64,000 nucleotides of DNA, from NCBI GenBank assembly GCA_030248215.1, contig JASANG010001444.1:29061-93060 (forward strand), read 5' to 3'. The notes under the pieces were generated by a model. That model was not told where the DNA came from, did no database searches, and saw only the letters and a program-made list of their open reading frames with translations. Origin of the DNA: Enoplolaimus lenunculus (lineage: Eukaryota; Nematoda; Enoplea; Enoplida; Thoracostomopsidae). The translations under genes and the position numbers were made by a program. Positions within the stretch are counted from its first letter, which is position 1; every line of letters begins with the position of its first letter. This document shows positions 1 to 11,218 of the stretch, piece by piece.

Positions 1-600
1 GTTGCGTCAAGTTCCGTTGAAAATTAGTCAGCTAGACGTCCATGTTGCAATCGGAACTACAATTTATTTGAAGCGCAATTAGAAAAAAATAACCGGAATG
101 TTAAAAATACATGTCACCGAAAAATTCATTTTAATTTTTTGCTGTATTATTGGTGAAATAACCTCTATCTTATTATAGGTATATACATACAAGTGTATTA
201 GAGATGTCCCGGGGCGGCCGAGACCAGAAAATTACCGAGGGTCGGCGCCAGCAAAATATGCTAAACTTCAAATTTATGTACCATTTCCGTAAGCATGTAC
301 CTGGAAGCGTGGTACCATTTTCATGATATAGCATCACGTGACATTTTGAAGCCCTTTTAACACTCTTTGGCGGATAAATAAATGTTTTCTGGTACTGTCC
401 GTAGTAACGGATAGTCGCGGACCCGACGCTCTCGGCCCCGGTGCCGTGCCCGGGCCACAGTACCGGGGCCGAGACCTGGCACGGTGACATCTGTAATATT
501 TACTTAATCGGCTGTATTTTAGATTTTCATAATCCACAGAAGCGAAATCTACCTTCGATGATTTATGTTCGGTGATTGTCAATGGTTATATATGTAAACA
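1..600 (-). mobile_element. Degenerate family D (CCGGAA) hAT-like MITE split by an insertion
   Basis: Bases about 60-180 and 500-600 resemble consecutive parts of the better copies at 19551 and 31653 (the TTTCACC..AATTTC core and the GAAGCGAAATC..ATTTATGTTCGG part). About 320 bp between them (180-497) interrupt the copy. The insert is GC-rich near 410-490, with a nested palindrome around GGTGCCGTGCCCGGGCC and its partner. No gene is seen. Confidence 0.4.
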
Positions 601-639
601 CCGTACTAATAAAATCAGTTGTATTTTTATCGTAATTTT

Positions 640-1045
640 TTTAGTAAAATACTTAAATTTCCATCGTCTAAAATTTAATACCGGAATACACCAGAACCGG
701 AACGTGAATAAATGCCGGAATTTGAAATCCGGATACAACCGAATCTTGAAAGTTGCAAATTTCAGATGCTTTTGTAATTTGTTTCAGAATATCAACACAT
801 TTTGAAAGCCGCATAATATTTAAATGTTAATATATATTTCGTAACCGACCTCAGTTCTAAGATTTGTGATCTAAAACACAAAAAGATTAATTTATATAAT
901 AATTGATTTAAAAAAATTTTTAATTGCTTAAAAACATATTGCCAAAACATTGCTGGATTCGACTGTTTCACAACCGAATTCGAATGCGAACCGCAAATTT
1001 TTTTGGCCGAATCCGAATCGAACGTATGTTGCCACCATAGTGTAG
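640..1045. repeat. Fragments of hAT-like MITEs
   Basis: The first part (about 660-780) has the GAACCGGAACGTGAAT style of family D. The part from about 760 to 1045 matches the right half of the copy at 2040-2349, sharing TTTGTTTCAGAATATCAAC and ending near TGTTGCCACC. Hence two related elements are fused or nested. Confidence 0.4.
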
Positions 1046-1290
1046 ACTGAGAATTGCTACTACTGCATACATGTGGTTATATAGAAATGTGAATATTTAG
1101 TGTGTATTGTTGTTTAGTACGCGATGGGCGTTAGTATATTGCGACGTATCAATTTTGAATGAAACGATGGGGCTGACTATAGATTCATTGAAGATTAGAG
1201 CAAGTTGAACTTGAATTGGCGTTGGATGCTCAGGGGTGGGGCGTTGGTGAGTTGCGACGTATCAGTTTTGAATGAAACGATGGAGGTGAC

Positions 1291-1437
1291 GGCCCACGTT
1301 ACTTTAAGGGGCGTCCAGGTTTCTGGTGAGTCTATGAAAGAGTGGGTTTGGATTCTAGATTACATTGTTTGCTTAGGCATAGGCTTAGGTATACGTACGC
1401 TTAATCTACTACTACGCCCATAAAAGTAACATTGGCC
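1291..1437 (+). mobile_element. MITE family A copy 1 with TTAGGC-type core
   Basis: The left end is GGCCCACGTTACTTTAAGGG and the right end is the inverted ..AAAGTAACATTGGCC. It is flanked by a perfect 8-bp duplication GAGGTGAC (1283-1290 and 1438-1445). Inside is a short run of TTAGGC-like hexamers. Confidence 0.8.
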
Positions 1438-1756
1438 GAGGTGACTATAGATTCATTAAAGATTAGAGCAAATTGAATTTGAATTGGCGTTTGGATGCTG
1501 AGGGGTGATGTGTATAGAGATAAAAGAGATAAAACGAGACTATCATAAATGTGTGTATTTAATTTATGTATTGCTTGAGGTAATGTGTGTGTGGGTGTGG
1601 AATTTTTAGGGCGGAAAGTTTTGCGAAAAGGTGGGTTGAACGAAACGTTGATCGGAACGAGTATATGTGAGGTTTTCAACGCAAGAATCGAATGCGTTTA
1701 GTGGCGGACATTTTTAAAGTAGGGTATGCGTATTTGAAGGACGTTGAATTTTGCTT

Positions 1757-2040
1757 GGTACCAAGAGGTTGGGGGTAGGGCGGTAGCACCAAGAGTTTGG
1801 GGGTAGGGCGGTACCAAGAGTGGGGTAGGGCAATACCAAGAGTTTGGGTTAGGGCGGTACCAAGAGTTTGGGGGTACGGCGGTACCAAGAGTTTGGGGGT
1901 AGGGCGGTACCAAGAGTGGGGTAGGGCAATACCAAGAGTTTGGGTTAGGGCGGTACCAAGAGTTTGGGGGTACGGCGGTATCAAGAGTTTGGGGTTGGGC
2001 GGTACCAAGAGGATGAGGGTAGGGCGGTACCAAGAAGTGC
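1757..2040. repeat. Minisatellite GGTACCAAGAG with higher-order structure
   Basis: About eleven units of roughly 22-25 bp, each with GGTACCAAGAG and a G-rich tail (TTTGGGGGTAGGGC). A block of four unit variants of about 96 bp occurs twice in a row (about 1798-1893 and 1894-1989). Open frames on both strands through it are a by-product of the repeat. Confidence 0.85.
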
Positions 2041-2349
2041 AGGGTGGCACCGAATCTACGATTTGATCGAATCCGAATTCATTGCTAATTTGCCGAATCC
2101 GAATCTTGCACGTTGCAAATTCCAGTTATATCTATGATTTGTTTCAGAATATCAACGTGATGCCAGCAAACGTTAATATATTTCGTGCCCGGCCTCAGTT
2201 TTGAGATTTGCGACGTGAAGCAAAAAATTTTTTATTATTATAAACATGATATTTACAATTTTTAGTGTTTAAAGCTGAAACAAACATATTGCCGAACACT
2301 GTTGGATTCGGCTTTTTCACATCCGAATCCGAACCTTTGTTGCCTCCTG
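2040..2349 (-). mobile_element. hAT-like MITE, CAGGGTGGCACCGAATC family
   Basis: It starts CAGGGTGGCACCGAATC and ends with the rough inverse (..CCGAACCTTTGTTGCCTCCTG). A longer related copy lies in the opposite direction at 29759-30135. No clear 8-bp duplication. Confidence 0.55.
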
Positions 2350-2521
2350 ACTGTACGCTGCCACTATGCATACTACACAATGTGTATTGGTTATATTGCA
2401 TATGCACCAGGATAAGTATGTCTCACATGCTTACAGTCGCCAAACCGAGACGGACAGTGACGGATGTCAACAAACGTATAGCGCCATCCGTAGAAGTTGT
2501 AAACTATTTGATTAGTTTTTC

Positions 2522-2686
2522 GGCCCATGTTACTTTAAGGGGCGTCCAGGTTTCTGGTGGGTCCGCAAAAGAGTAGGTTTAGATTCTAGATTATATTTTT
2601 GCTTAGGCTTAGAAACCCATTTTTGCAACGCTTAGGCTTAGGAATACGCTTAATCTACTGTTACGCCAATCAAAGTAACATTGGCC
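2522..2686 (+). mobile_element. MITE family A copy 2
   Basis: It begins GGCCCATGTTACTTTAAGGG and ends CAAAGTAACATTGGCC, with CTTAGG hexamers inside. The flanks do not match each other, but the right flank matches the right flank of copy 4 (21228 on), which suggests recombination between copies. Confidence 0.75.
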
Positions 2687-2831
2687 GGAATGCTTATGTT
2701 GTCGCGTGTCGTGAGGGTGGTAACCTGGTTTGAAGTGTGCTTTCGATCTGTCGGCCATGTTTCTGTGTTTGTGTGTATGCTTTATTTATAGTAGGAAAAA
2801 GAGAAACTCGTAACCTGTTGGTGGCCTTAGG

Positions 2832-3055
2832 TTTAGGCTTAGGCATACGCTTAATCTACTGTTACGCTCCTTAAAGTAACATTAGGCTTAGAAACCCATT
2901 TTTGCAACGCTTACTGTTAGGCTTAGGCTTAGGAACTCATTTTCCAACGCTTAGGCTTAGGCATACGCTTAATCTACTGTTACGCCCCTTAAAGTAACCT
3001 TAGGCTTAGGAATACGCTTAATTTACTGTTAACGCCCATTAAAGTAACATTGGCC
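2832..3055 (+). mobile_element. Tandem truncated right ends of family A
   Basis: Three right ends of family A (TACGCTTAATCTACTGTTACG..AAAGTAAC) follow one another, separated by CTTAGG hexamer runs. The last closes with ACATTGGCC. It looks like repeated slippage or nested insertion. Confidence 0.65.
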
Positions 3056-3439
3056 AGTTTATCTAAGAAAACCAATACGTTTCCTAAGCTATACAATAGA
3101 CTGATTGCTATTTGCAGTAAGTAAATGCTAACGTTTCATCCAGTGTTTGTGTTTTGTTAGCAGTCGTCGTCTAGAATGTGGAGTCTCGCATTCGCATCAA
3201 AAGTAGCATTTATGTGTGCATTTTTAACAACGTGAAATACAAACGATATGCATGCATTTGCACTGCAACTGCGCTCAAATTGCAAATTAGTGCAATTGCT
3301 ATTTTTGAGTGTGAATTGCCTTGTCGGCGGTGAACGGACAATGAGTTCGCGCGAAGGTTTGACAGTACAACTGACAAGTTAGTTCGATGATAATAGTATT
3401 TAAAACTTTAGGGGGTAACTTAAAGATGTTGTACGTCAT

Positions 3440-3590
3440 GGGGGGAGGGGGGGTGTTGGTGGAAAAATTGTGGGGCGGGGGTGGAAAAATTGTAGGGTGG
3501 GGGTGGAAAAATTGTGGGGTGGGGGTGGTTAAATTGTGGGGTGGGGGTGGAAAAATTGTGGGGTGGGGGTGGAAAAATTGTGGGGTAGGC
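3440..3590 (+). repeat. G-rich minisatellite, GGGGTGGGGGTGGAAAAATTG
   Basis: About six units of 22 bp contain GGGGTGGGGGTGG followed by AAAAATTGT. The + strand has many runs of four or five G, so it could form G-quadruplexes. Confidence 0.85.
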
Positions 3591-3708
3591 AAATGGGTTA
3601 TGGGTTTATGTTGTATATACGATTGAATTGAACGCTTGTTTATATTTTCAATGATTTTTTCTTAATGATTTTTTGTGTATTTGAGCCAAGAGCGTATGAT
3701 GCATAGTA

Positions 3709-3986
3709 ACAAGAGTATGCAACTGGGTACATTGTGTGTAGAAAAGAATGTCCCAGGTAAGTGTTGCGTTTTTGGCCGACCCCCCCTGTGTTTAGATGGG
3801 GGTATAACCTGTGCGAACCATGCCACTTTATGTATCCGGCAACAAATTGCTCAGGTTATAATTTAATTTAGGGTTATTGCATGCGACAGTGACCTCCCTC
3901 GAAACAAAGGCGAGAGTCGGCCAAAAACGCAACGCCCGGTGGTACATTTGGTACCATGCGGACCCCAAAGGGTTGCACACTCTTGT
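3709..3986 (+). mobile_element. MITE family I copy 1
   Basis: The ends are inverted: ACAAGAGTATGCAACT at the left and GGTTGCACACTCTTGT at the right. The interior carries GCGTTTTTGGCCGACCCCCC and its near inverse, so it can fold back. A sister copy lies at 15559-15832 and a half copy near 50960-51060. Confidence 0.7.
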
Positions 3987-4279
3987 ATCATGCACTCTTG
4001 TTTGAACTGATTACTACTGATGAATTTTACAGTAGTTTTCAGTTTACATAGTTTCACAGCGGTGTCCATGTATAATACAGGATGTGGAGCGATGTTGAGG
4101 ACCGACAAATCGGCGTCCAGTGGCTGTTTAAACGTCGACTTTTTAAATATTCGGCATGATTTCGATGGCGATATTCCAAGTTTGGGTCAGGACTTGTGAT
4201 GTTCGCAGACTGATTTTTTTGGTTCGGTAACATATGGGATTCCAACATACATATAACAGTGGCAAATTGCATCATTTTA

Positions 4280-4690
4280 AAGTTTCAGTTCCAGTTACGG
4301 TTGAAGTTCGAATCCGAGTTGAAATCCGATTTGGAACTTGTTTCCAATCGGAATTCTACTCGGAGTCGGAATAGCCGGGGTCGAATAGGAACTAAATTTT
4401 GCCGGCAGAGGAACCGGAACAGGAATTTGAACTTGTTTGCCGAAACAGGAATTTAAAATAATTTTTAACACCGGATTACTGTTTTACTTTTCAATAAACC
4501 CGTCGAAAACGCGCCGGACGCAAGTTTTTCCGGATTTCTGTTTTCGTTCTTTTCATCACTCGTACAAAATCAATCACCCAATTTACCGAAACCGGAAGGT
4601 GAAAAAGTACCGGAACTTGAATTCCGGTTGCATCCGAATCATGAAAGTTGGAAATTTTACATGTTTTTATAATTTGTTTCTTGCGATGTG
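4280..4690. repeat. hAT-like MITE fragments of the CCGGAAC type
   Basis: Repeated GGAATTC/CCGGAAC motifs (CAGTTCCAGTTACGG..CCGGAACAGG..ACCGAAACCGGAAGGTG) join parts of families seen at 18750 and 19551. Boundaries cannot be set. Confidence 0.4.
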
Positions 4691-4990
4691 TCGATAGCAA
4701 AATTTTTGCTGATTCCGATTCTTATTTTGAATATATGCCGGCGCAGATTCCAACTTGATTACACCATGCTTATAGAATAGATTGGATACTGCATTACATC
4801 ACGAAGCGAAGACTTAAACCCTAACCACCATAAACAATTATAATTTTATGAAAAAGGTTCATTTCACTTATATGTGCTAAGAAGTGAAATTAATAGCATT
4901 TCAACTGACTGGTTATGTGCAAAAAGCATCGGCAAAGAATCGGCAATTTTTTGCAGCACCGCTGTCGATTAATCGTCGGATTGATAATTT
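4690..4990. mobile_element. Family K (TGCCGATTAATCGGCA) MITE, degenerate
   Basis: Contains GTGCAAAAAGCATCGGCAAAG and AATCGGCAATTTTTTGCAG, matching the right part of the element at 22171-23215. The outer ends have decayed. Confidence 0.4.
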
Positions 4991-5203
4991 CAGATGAGAA
5001 ATTTACTAACTGAACTGAACGAGGTGAAATGCGTCAAGTTTGACCAATAATTTTGGACCTACAAATCGTTTAATGGTTAAAAGTTTTGGAACAACACCGT
5101 CAAAATTCCGGTTCATGCGTTCTGCAATGCCGGAACAGGAATCGATTTTTGGCATAAATTCCGGTGGAACCGTGCAGAATAGCGTTTTCATCTTACGGTT
5201 TTG

Positions 5204-5505
5204 GGCCCATGTAAACATCAGGGGCGGAGAGTTTTTCTGTGGGACTGCAATAGAGTAAGCTTAGGCTTTAGACTATTTTTTAATTGGCGTAGGTTTAGGC
5301 TTAGGAATATGCTCATTCTTACGTTTAGGCTTACGCTTAGGCTTAGGAATATGCTCATTCTTACGCCTAGGCTTACGCTTAGGCTTAGGAATATGCTCAT
5401 TCTTACGCTTAGGCTTAGGCATATGCTCATTCTTACGCTTAGGCTTACGCTTAGGCTTAGGAATATGCGTATAATACTGTTCCGCCCTGGTTCTTTACAT
5501 TGGCC
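5204..5505 (+). mobile_element. MITE family B copy 1 with long TTAGGC-type arrays
   Basis: The left end is GGCCCATGTAAACATCAGGG and the right end is TTCCGCCCTGG..TACATTGGCC. The flanks CGGTTTTG and CGTTTTTG differ at one of 8 bases, consistent with an 8-bp duplication. Inside, units of TTACGCTTAGGCTTAGGAAT plus ATGCTCATTC recur about five times. Confidence 0.75.
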
Positions 5506-5506
5506 C

Positions 5507-6880
5507 GTTTTTGTAGGGCTTAGTAATTCGCTTGTTTTGATTGCTAGAAAATCGTAAACAAAACTACGCCAGTTCCCTAAGATTTAGGGAATGTTTGACG
5601 GCTTCAAGCAACACAAAAAAGCCTGTCTTGAGTGTGGTTACGGTTTAATTTGAAGCTTAGAATTGATGGAGATGAATTTCTGTTTCTAAATTGGTGGAAA
5701 TTTGAATATTTTTTAATTATGTTTTTGTGTCACGTCAGCTTAGTTGGGTTGAAATCAGTGATTGAACTGTTGATTTTCGAATGATATGACGCATTGGTTG
5801 TGTTGAAATGTGTCAGGTTGTCAATTTCGCAGCTTAATAATATAGCGTAAAGCGACTTGTGAAAATATATTATATTTTTTCACAGGTTTTGTCGGCTTTT
5901 GTCGAGTTGTTACGGTGTTGAGTGGCGCTGGTAGGTATCGTTTGTCGTGTTTTGTAATAAGCAAAATGAGTTTTAGGGAAAGAAAAGTCGAGTAGTCTGG
6001 GGTATGCTGTGGTTGGATGGCTTGTCTATGGCCCATGACCGACGGTGTGCCCATGATTTTGGAGTGGGGGTGGCGTAGCCGAAAAAAACGATTAAAATAT
6101 CGGTTGTTAAGATAGAATTGGTAAATTGTTAGCGATGGTTATGTAAAGTAGTGTCGGTGTTGTGCTGAATGCCGATTGAGGGCGGGGGGTAGAATCCCTC
6201 CTTGGTGTGGCCAGTGGTGTTGGGAGCGATAGCGACCGCTGCGTGCTAAGCGGTATCGTGGTACGAAACATTTGCTATTGGTTGGTCTTTTATGGTTCAT
6301 GTGCGGGGTTTGGGCGCCGCAGTATGGTCGAATTCTAGCTGGGTTTTCGGTGTTGTTTTCGTTGTTGACTAGTGTGAAGTTTTATGGTTGGCGTAGGAAA
6401 GCTATTTATCAGACTGCAGTTGTGGGTTTATTATTTCGGGTTAATTTTCGAGCAACCCGGGTGAGAGATACATTGTCGTTGAGTGGGGTTATTGACGGGT
6501 CGGAGTGAGTTGAACTGGATTAGGTTCGTTCAGGGGTGTGTGACATGACGCGTAGCTGGTTTGAGTGGCGGTGGTCGGCGGAGAAAATTTTGGTTCAGTG
6601 ATGAAATTGCGTTATTTTTCAATAGTTTGTTTTTTTGGTGTTAGGTTTGGTGTATTTTTATTTAGTGATTTTTGTTTTTGGTATTGTGTTTATTGTTTAT
6701 TATTGTTTATGTTGCCGTGTTGTGGGTATCTGCCAGGGCTTAATGCAGTCTAATCAACAATCGGGGTTTGTGGGGAAAAAAGCTGAATTAGCGGGGTGTG
6801 AATTGGTTAAGTTTGACAAGCGGTCGTTAGTTTGTAGAACTCATTATAAGCTGTTGGTAGATGTTATAACTAGGATGCGA
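5507..6880. other. G+T-rich stretch with no recognisable gene
   Basis: The + strand is visibly enriched in G and T (TGTTTTTGG, GTTGGTTGTG). Short open frames around 6272-6508 and 6565-6970 are hydrophobic because of the T-rich composition. I see no domain, splice structure or repeat ends. Confidence 0.5.
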
Positions 6881-6892
6881 GCAAAAATCTGG

Positions 6893-7545
6893 TGTCGGCA
6901 ATATATTGATACCCGGTTCCGGTATGTTAGGATACCGGATGTTCAGCGTTTTGTTGGATTATGCTCGTAATATCCGGGTTCGGCAATAAATTGATATCCA
7001 GCTCCGGTATTCTAGGATGCCGGATGTTCAGCTTTTTGTTGGATTATGCTCCTAATATCCGGGTTCGGCAATAAATTGATATCCAGCTCCGGTATTCGAG
7101 GATGCCGGATGTTCAGCTTTTTGTTGGATTATGCTCCTAATATCCGGGTTCGGCAATAAATTGATATCCGGCTCCGGTATTTTAGGATACCGGATGTTCA
7201 GCGTTTTGTTAGATTATGCTCCTAATATCCGGGCTCGGCAATAAATTGATATCCGGCTCCGTTATTCGAGGATGCCGGATGTTCAGCATTTTGTTGGATT
7301 TTATGCTCTTTGCAAGCCAACGGACACCATAACTCAGTATTACATTTGTTAATAACAAATTTTTCTTAAAGTCATAAAATTTGTAGTTCCGATTTCGAAT
7401 CAGGTATAAGTTTGCTGTTCCGATTCTACTATAATCCACTTCCACTTTGCATCGGGATATATTGATATCCGGCTTTGGTATCGAGGATGGCGGATGTTTG
7501 CGTTTTGTTGGCTTATGCTCCTAATATCCGGGTGTTCGGCCGCTG
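6893..7545 (+). repeat. 85-bp tandem repeat, six copies, with a MITE piece inside
   Basis: Units of 85 bp begin near GTTCGGCAATAAATTGATAT at 6978, 7063, 7148 and 7233, with a diverged first unit at 6893 and a last one from about 7453. Each contains CCGGATGTTCAGC..TTGTTGGATTATGCTC. Bases 7311-7452 are a fragment of the hAT-like family seen at 59399. Confidence 0.85.
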
Positions 7546-8123
7546 TATATTTTGCTATTCGGTTACATTCTTGTTTTTCCCATGTGTTAGCTTTTAGCGC
7601 GATAAGTTGAGCAAATGGGGAATAGTTTTGATGCTTGAAGACTGGCTTTGTTCTTTGTCTGGAAGCAATAGAAAAATGGCAACTATTGTGTAGAAACGGT
7701 TACTGGATTGCAATTGCAGAAACTGCAGCCTTTGCGTAGTCTTGCATAATTGCTGATCTGCAGTTTAGTTGCGATTTGCAATCGTATGTCGTTTTGCAAT
7801 CTGTCACTTGATTGACAGCTCACGTCGTTTGTGAATACAAAGGGGCATTTGTCAGGGGAGCGGCAGGTGGTCCAAAACCGGCTTGGGCAGGGCAACTACG
7901 ACCGAGCGCAGTATATAATAGTCGAGCAAGCCTTGTTAGTGAAGCGATCGAGAAGCGAAACGCAATTTTAGTATTAAAGCCTAATAAGAAGTTTTAGTTT
8001 TGGGGGCCGGTTCGCAGAAACTGGGGATGGTACAGCACCTGCCCAGCCCTCTGGCTAGCATTTGTGGCTGAGATGAGTGCATGGTTGTTTAGGATTCGGG
8101 CACTGACATAAGTGTTTGGATAG
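7546..8123. other. No feature recognised
   Basis: Mixed sequence without repeat ends or plausible splice structure. Short open frames at 7812-7997 have no recognisable protein content. Confidence 0.4.
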
Positions 8124-8910
8124 TTAGGGTTGCGCTATGCGTTTGTTGATGTGCGGCGTCGTCCGTCACCCGTACGGTACGGTCGGGCGCCGTCCGTCAC
8201 CCATACAGCACCGTGCGTCACCCATACGGCACCGTGCGTCACCCATACGGCACCGTGCGTCACCCATATGGAGCCGGTCGTCACCCATACGGCACCGTGC
8301 ACCCATACGGCACCGTGCGTCACCCATACGGCGCCGTCTGTCTGTCATCCATACGGCACCGTCCGTCACCCATACGGCACCGTGCGTCACCCATATGGAG
8401 CCGGTTGTCACCCATACGGCACCGTGCGTCACCCATACGGCGCCGTCCGTCACCCATACGGCACCGTGCGTCACCCATACGGCACCGTGCGTCACCCATA
8501 CGGCACCGTGCGTCACCCATACGGCACCGTTCGTCACCCATACGGCACCGTGCGTCACCCATATGGAGCCGGTTGTCACCCATACGGCACCGTGCGTCAC
8601 CCATACGGCACCGTTCGTCACCCATACGGCGCCGTCCGTCACCCATACGGCACCGTGCGTCACCCATACGGCACCGTTCGTCACCCATACGGCGCCGTCC
8701 GTCACCCATACGGCACCGTGCGTCACCCATACGGCACCGTGCGTCACCCATACGGCACCGTTCGTCACCCATACGGCACCGTGCGTCACCCATATGGAGC
8801 CAGTCGTCACCCGTATGGCGTCGTCGACCGTGCGGTATTGTACGCAAATAATTCACTTACGATAACGTAGTGACGGACGGCGCCGGACGTCAAATATAGC
8901 GCAACTCTTA
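8124..8910. mobile_element. PIF/Harbinger-like MITE (family C copy 1) swollen by a 21-bp minisatellite
   Basis: Ends are GGGTTGCGCTAT and the inverse ATAGCGCAACTC, flanked on both sides by TTA. Near each end are GACGGACGGCGCCGGACG-type sequences typical of family C. The core is a 21-bp tandem array that has enlarged the element from about 200-300 bp to about 790 bp. Confidence 0.75.
8193..8822. repeat. 21-bp minisatellite CCCATACGGCACCGTGCGTCA
   Basis: About 30 copies of a 21-bp unit. A variant unit with CATATGGAGCC appears four times, near 8265, 8391, 8559 and 8790. Since 21 is a multiple of three and the unit lacks stops, several frames stay open on both strands. These are not genes. Confidence 0.92.
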
Positions 8911-8919
8911 GATTAGCGC

Positions 8920-9050
8920 TATCGCTTGCTGGGAGTGATCGACAGGATATCCGGTTCATTTTTAGTATCCGCCAAGAACCAGCTTTCATTTTAGGTACAT
9001 ATAAACCTACTGTATACCGGATATTTACGGTTGTGGTCTGAAATAACATA
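8920..9050. repeat. Family L (ATATCCGG) hAT-like fragment
   Basis: Contains ACAGGATATCCGGTTC and ATACCGGATATTTACGGTTG, matching the left part of the copy at 18243. Confidence 0.45.
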
Positions 9051-9163
9051 CAACTATATGTTAGATACGGAAATATATACCCAACAGTTTGCTACGACTG
9101 TGTGTCCTTTTAGTAAAATGAAAGGTTCAAGCAAAAAGTAAATTTAAATTAAGAGAAACAAAT

Positions 9164-9380
9164 AAGGGTGCAACCAAAATTCTGGTTCCGGCAATTTTTC
9201 ACCTTCCGGTTCCGGTAAATGTTTACCGAAATTAAAAATTCTGGTATGGCATACAAACCTTGACAATCGCCGAAAATAAACCATCTAAGGTAGATTGCGC
9301 TTTACCTATTTCCAACTAAGGATTATTTCACCAATAATATTACAAAAAAGACAATTAAAATGAATTTTTCGGTTTCATAT
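9164..9380 (-). mobile_element. Family D hAT-like MITE, partial, reverse orientation
   Basis: Starts AGGGTGCAACCAAAATTCTGG and continues with TTCACCTTCCGGTTCCGGTA and the TTTCACCAATAATATTAC core of family D. The left end is lost. Confidence 0.55.
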
Positions 9381-9399
9381 ATATATGGTAAAATGTTTC

Positions 9400-10060
9400 A
9401 GATGTGATCACTAAAATCAAAAACCAAAACGGGGTGTTATGTGTTTTGTATTATGTGCGGACTCGGAAGCAGTCAAGGGCGCACCCCATGAAAATTTTTT
9501 GTTGGTTTCTAAATGGTATCCGTTTGGACCCGCCCTTGTGGCCGCACTCTGTTGAACCTGACGTTCTCACGGTGGCTTTGCTGCGAGTAACGATCTAACA
9601 ACGCGGTTGTTTAATCAATTTGCTCTCTCTCACACACAAGTTCAAAGACGCAGACATCCAGGCGCCGGCCGATTAACCAATCTTGTAGCCTTTGGATCAC
9701 TGAAGCCGGCCCTCTTGGGTCTTAAGAGGTCGGGTTCCAGGTTTAATCTTACCGTCGAACTCGAAGCTCTAATGGTGTATACAAGGGGAACACAGATACC
9801 GTTCCGAAATTGTTTAGACTTACTGTAGATATATTTGCACTTTTACTGGCTTTAGACAAAGAAACGATGTTTTCAGAGATGAAATATTTTTTCGCTCGGT
9901 TGCCTGGGTCGTGAAAATTCAATTGTTGAAGTTCTACCCTCGTGGAATGAAATTCTGGCTACGCCCGTGGGCCTTAGGCCAGTCTGTGGGGCTGTTAGTC
10001 AGACAGCTTAGTGGTTGAGTTTTGAATGAGTGAGATATTTTCAAGTATGCTTTAATGAGT
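9400..10060. other. No gene recognised
   Basis: A run of moderate GC content (9480-9800) has open frames of 64 and 73 codons with no recognisable domains. Bases near 9950-9990 resemble a scrap of the family E repeat (GGCTACGCCCGTGGGCC). Confidence 0.4.
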
Positions 10061-10062
10061 AT

Positions 10063-10068
10063 TGTTGG

Positions 10069-10109
<41 letters not shown>

Positions 10110-10135
10110 GCTGTTGTTGTTGCTGTTGTTGTTTG
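10063..10135. repeat. (GTT)n microsatellite
   Basis: An almost pure GTT/TTG run of about 70 bp with two CTG interruptions. On the minus strand it would read as poly-glutamine, but the surrounding frame has no other coding signs. Confidence 0.95.
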
Positions 10136-10550
10136 AATGGAAGTAGTTGTTGTTGATGTAGATATAAGGCGTTTAGAATTTGTTTATAAGCGTTGTTTGT
10201 TAAATGGAGCAAGTGATGGAGTAGGATCAGTTGGAGATGTGTAGAATTGCGTCTTGGTGGGGTTGGTATAAATGTATGGAAGCGTATCATCAGAATGTTA
10301 TGAATGAATAAATAATCGGAATGTGGCGTGACAGGAGGCTGTTAAGTAGGGGTCCACATCACATCCGAATCCTGGTTTAAATTGATATCCGGTCGCTGGG
10401 AAAGGATGCGTTTGTTTCGAGGATTTTCTCCGGACATTTTAAACGTTTTTGGTTATATTGGTTTATTTTGTAAAATTATTGTTATATTTTTAAGTAATTG
10501 AGTAAGTCGCGATTTCAAGTCAGAATTGGGCCAGCATATCTGTGCGTAGA

Positions 10551-10951
10551 GGCCAACCACCGGAATTCTGGTTCCGATTAGAAGTTCGATTCAACCCGAG
10601 TTCCGATTCCGATTTTGATTGCACAATCAATCGGAGTCGAAATTTTAAAATTTTTGTGATATGTGGCATAAAAATTGTGTATTATTTATCAATTAAATAG
10701 CTTTCGCTGAGAGTAAACTTAGCAATAATTGATTGTAATTGAGCTTTTTTTACAGAACCCAAAATCATCGCCAATTTGTTCATGCAACCATTTTGAAAAT
10801 TGTTGCCAGCCAACAGACACCTTAAATCAATATTATATTTGTCAATACAAATTATCCGTACAGCCACAAAATTTATAGTTCCGATTACAATTCCGGTATG
10901 AATTTGCTGTTCCGAATCAGATTCCGGTATAATTCACTTCCGCTTTATACC
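10551..10951 (-). mobile_element. hAT-like MITE (family M), degenerate
   Basis: Shares AATAATTGATTGTA, GCCAGCCAACAGACAC and the GTTCCGATT ends with the intact copy at 59399-59766. End sequences have decayed. Confidence 0.55.
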
Positions 10952-11099
10952 ATGCCTGTATGCATCGAACGAAATCTGATCGGAAAATAATTTTTCCGTC
11001 AGTCGTTGTCCCATCTTTTAAAATTTTTAATCAACGTACGAAGTTTATGACAGCAAAATTAAATATTTGACCCGTCGAGAAACCTTTTTGAAACCAAAT

Positions 11100-11218
11100 G
11101 AATTTCTGATTTGTGGAGCTGTCGAAAAAAAGAATCGGCAGTTTTTTTGAAGTGCCGATGCCGATACTCACGAAAAGTGCCGATTATTACCGATGCCGAT
11201 TAATCGGCACATCCCTAA
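11100..11218 (+). mobile_element. Family K right end
   Basis: Ends ..GCCGATTAATCGGCACATCC, preceded by repeats of GTGCCGATGCCGATAC. The same end, inverted, starts the array at 17826. Confidence 0.5.

Noticed and set aside
1676-2066. Open frames on both strands with repeated Tyr-Arg-Pro
   Set aside because: Minisatellite-encoded.
8130-8870. Long open frames (up to 246 codons) on both strands
   Set aside because: They are produced by the stop-free 21-bp minisatellite; all frames read His-Pro-Tyr-Gly or Thr-His-Thr-Ala type repeats.
9934-10290. Minus strand frame with poly-glutamine
   Set aside because: Caused by the (GTT)n microsatellite; the rest of the frame has no recognisable protein content.
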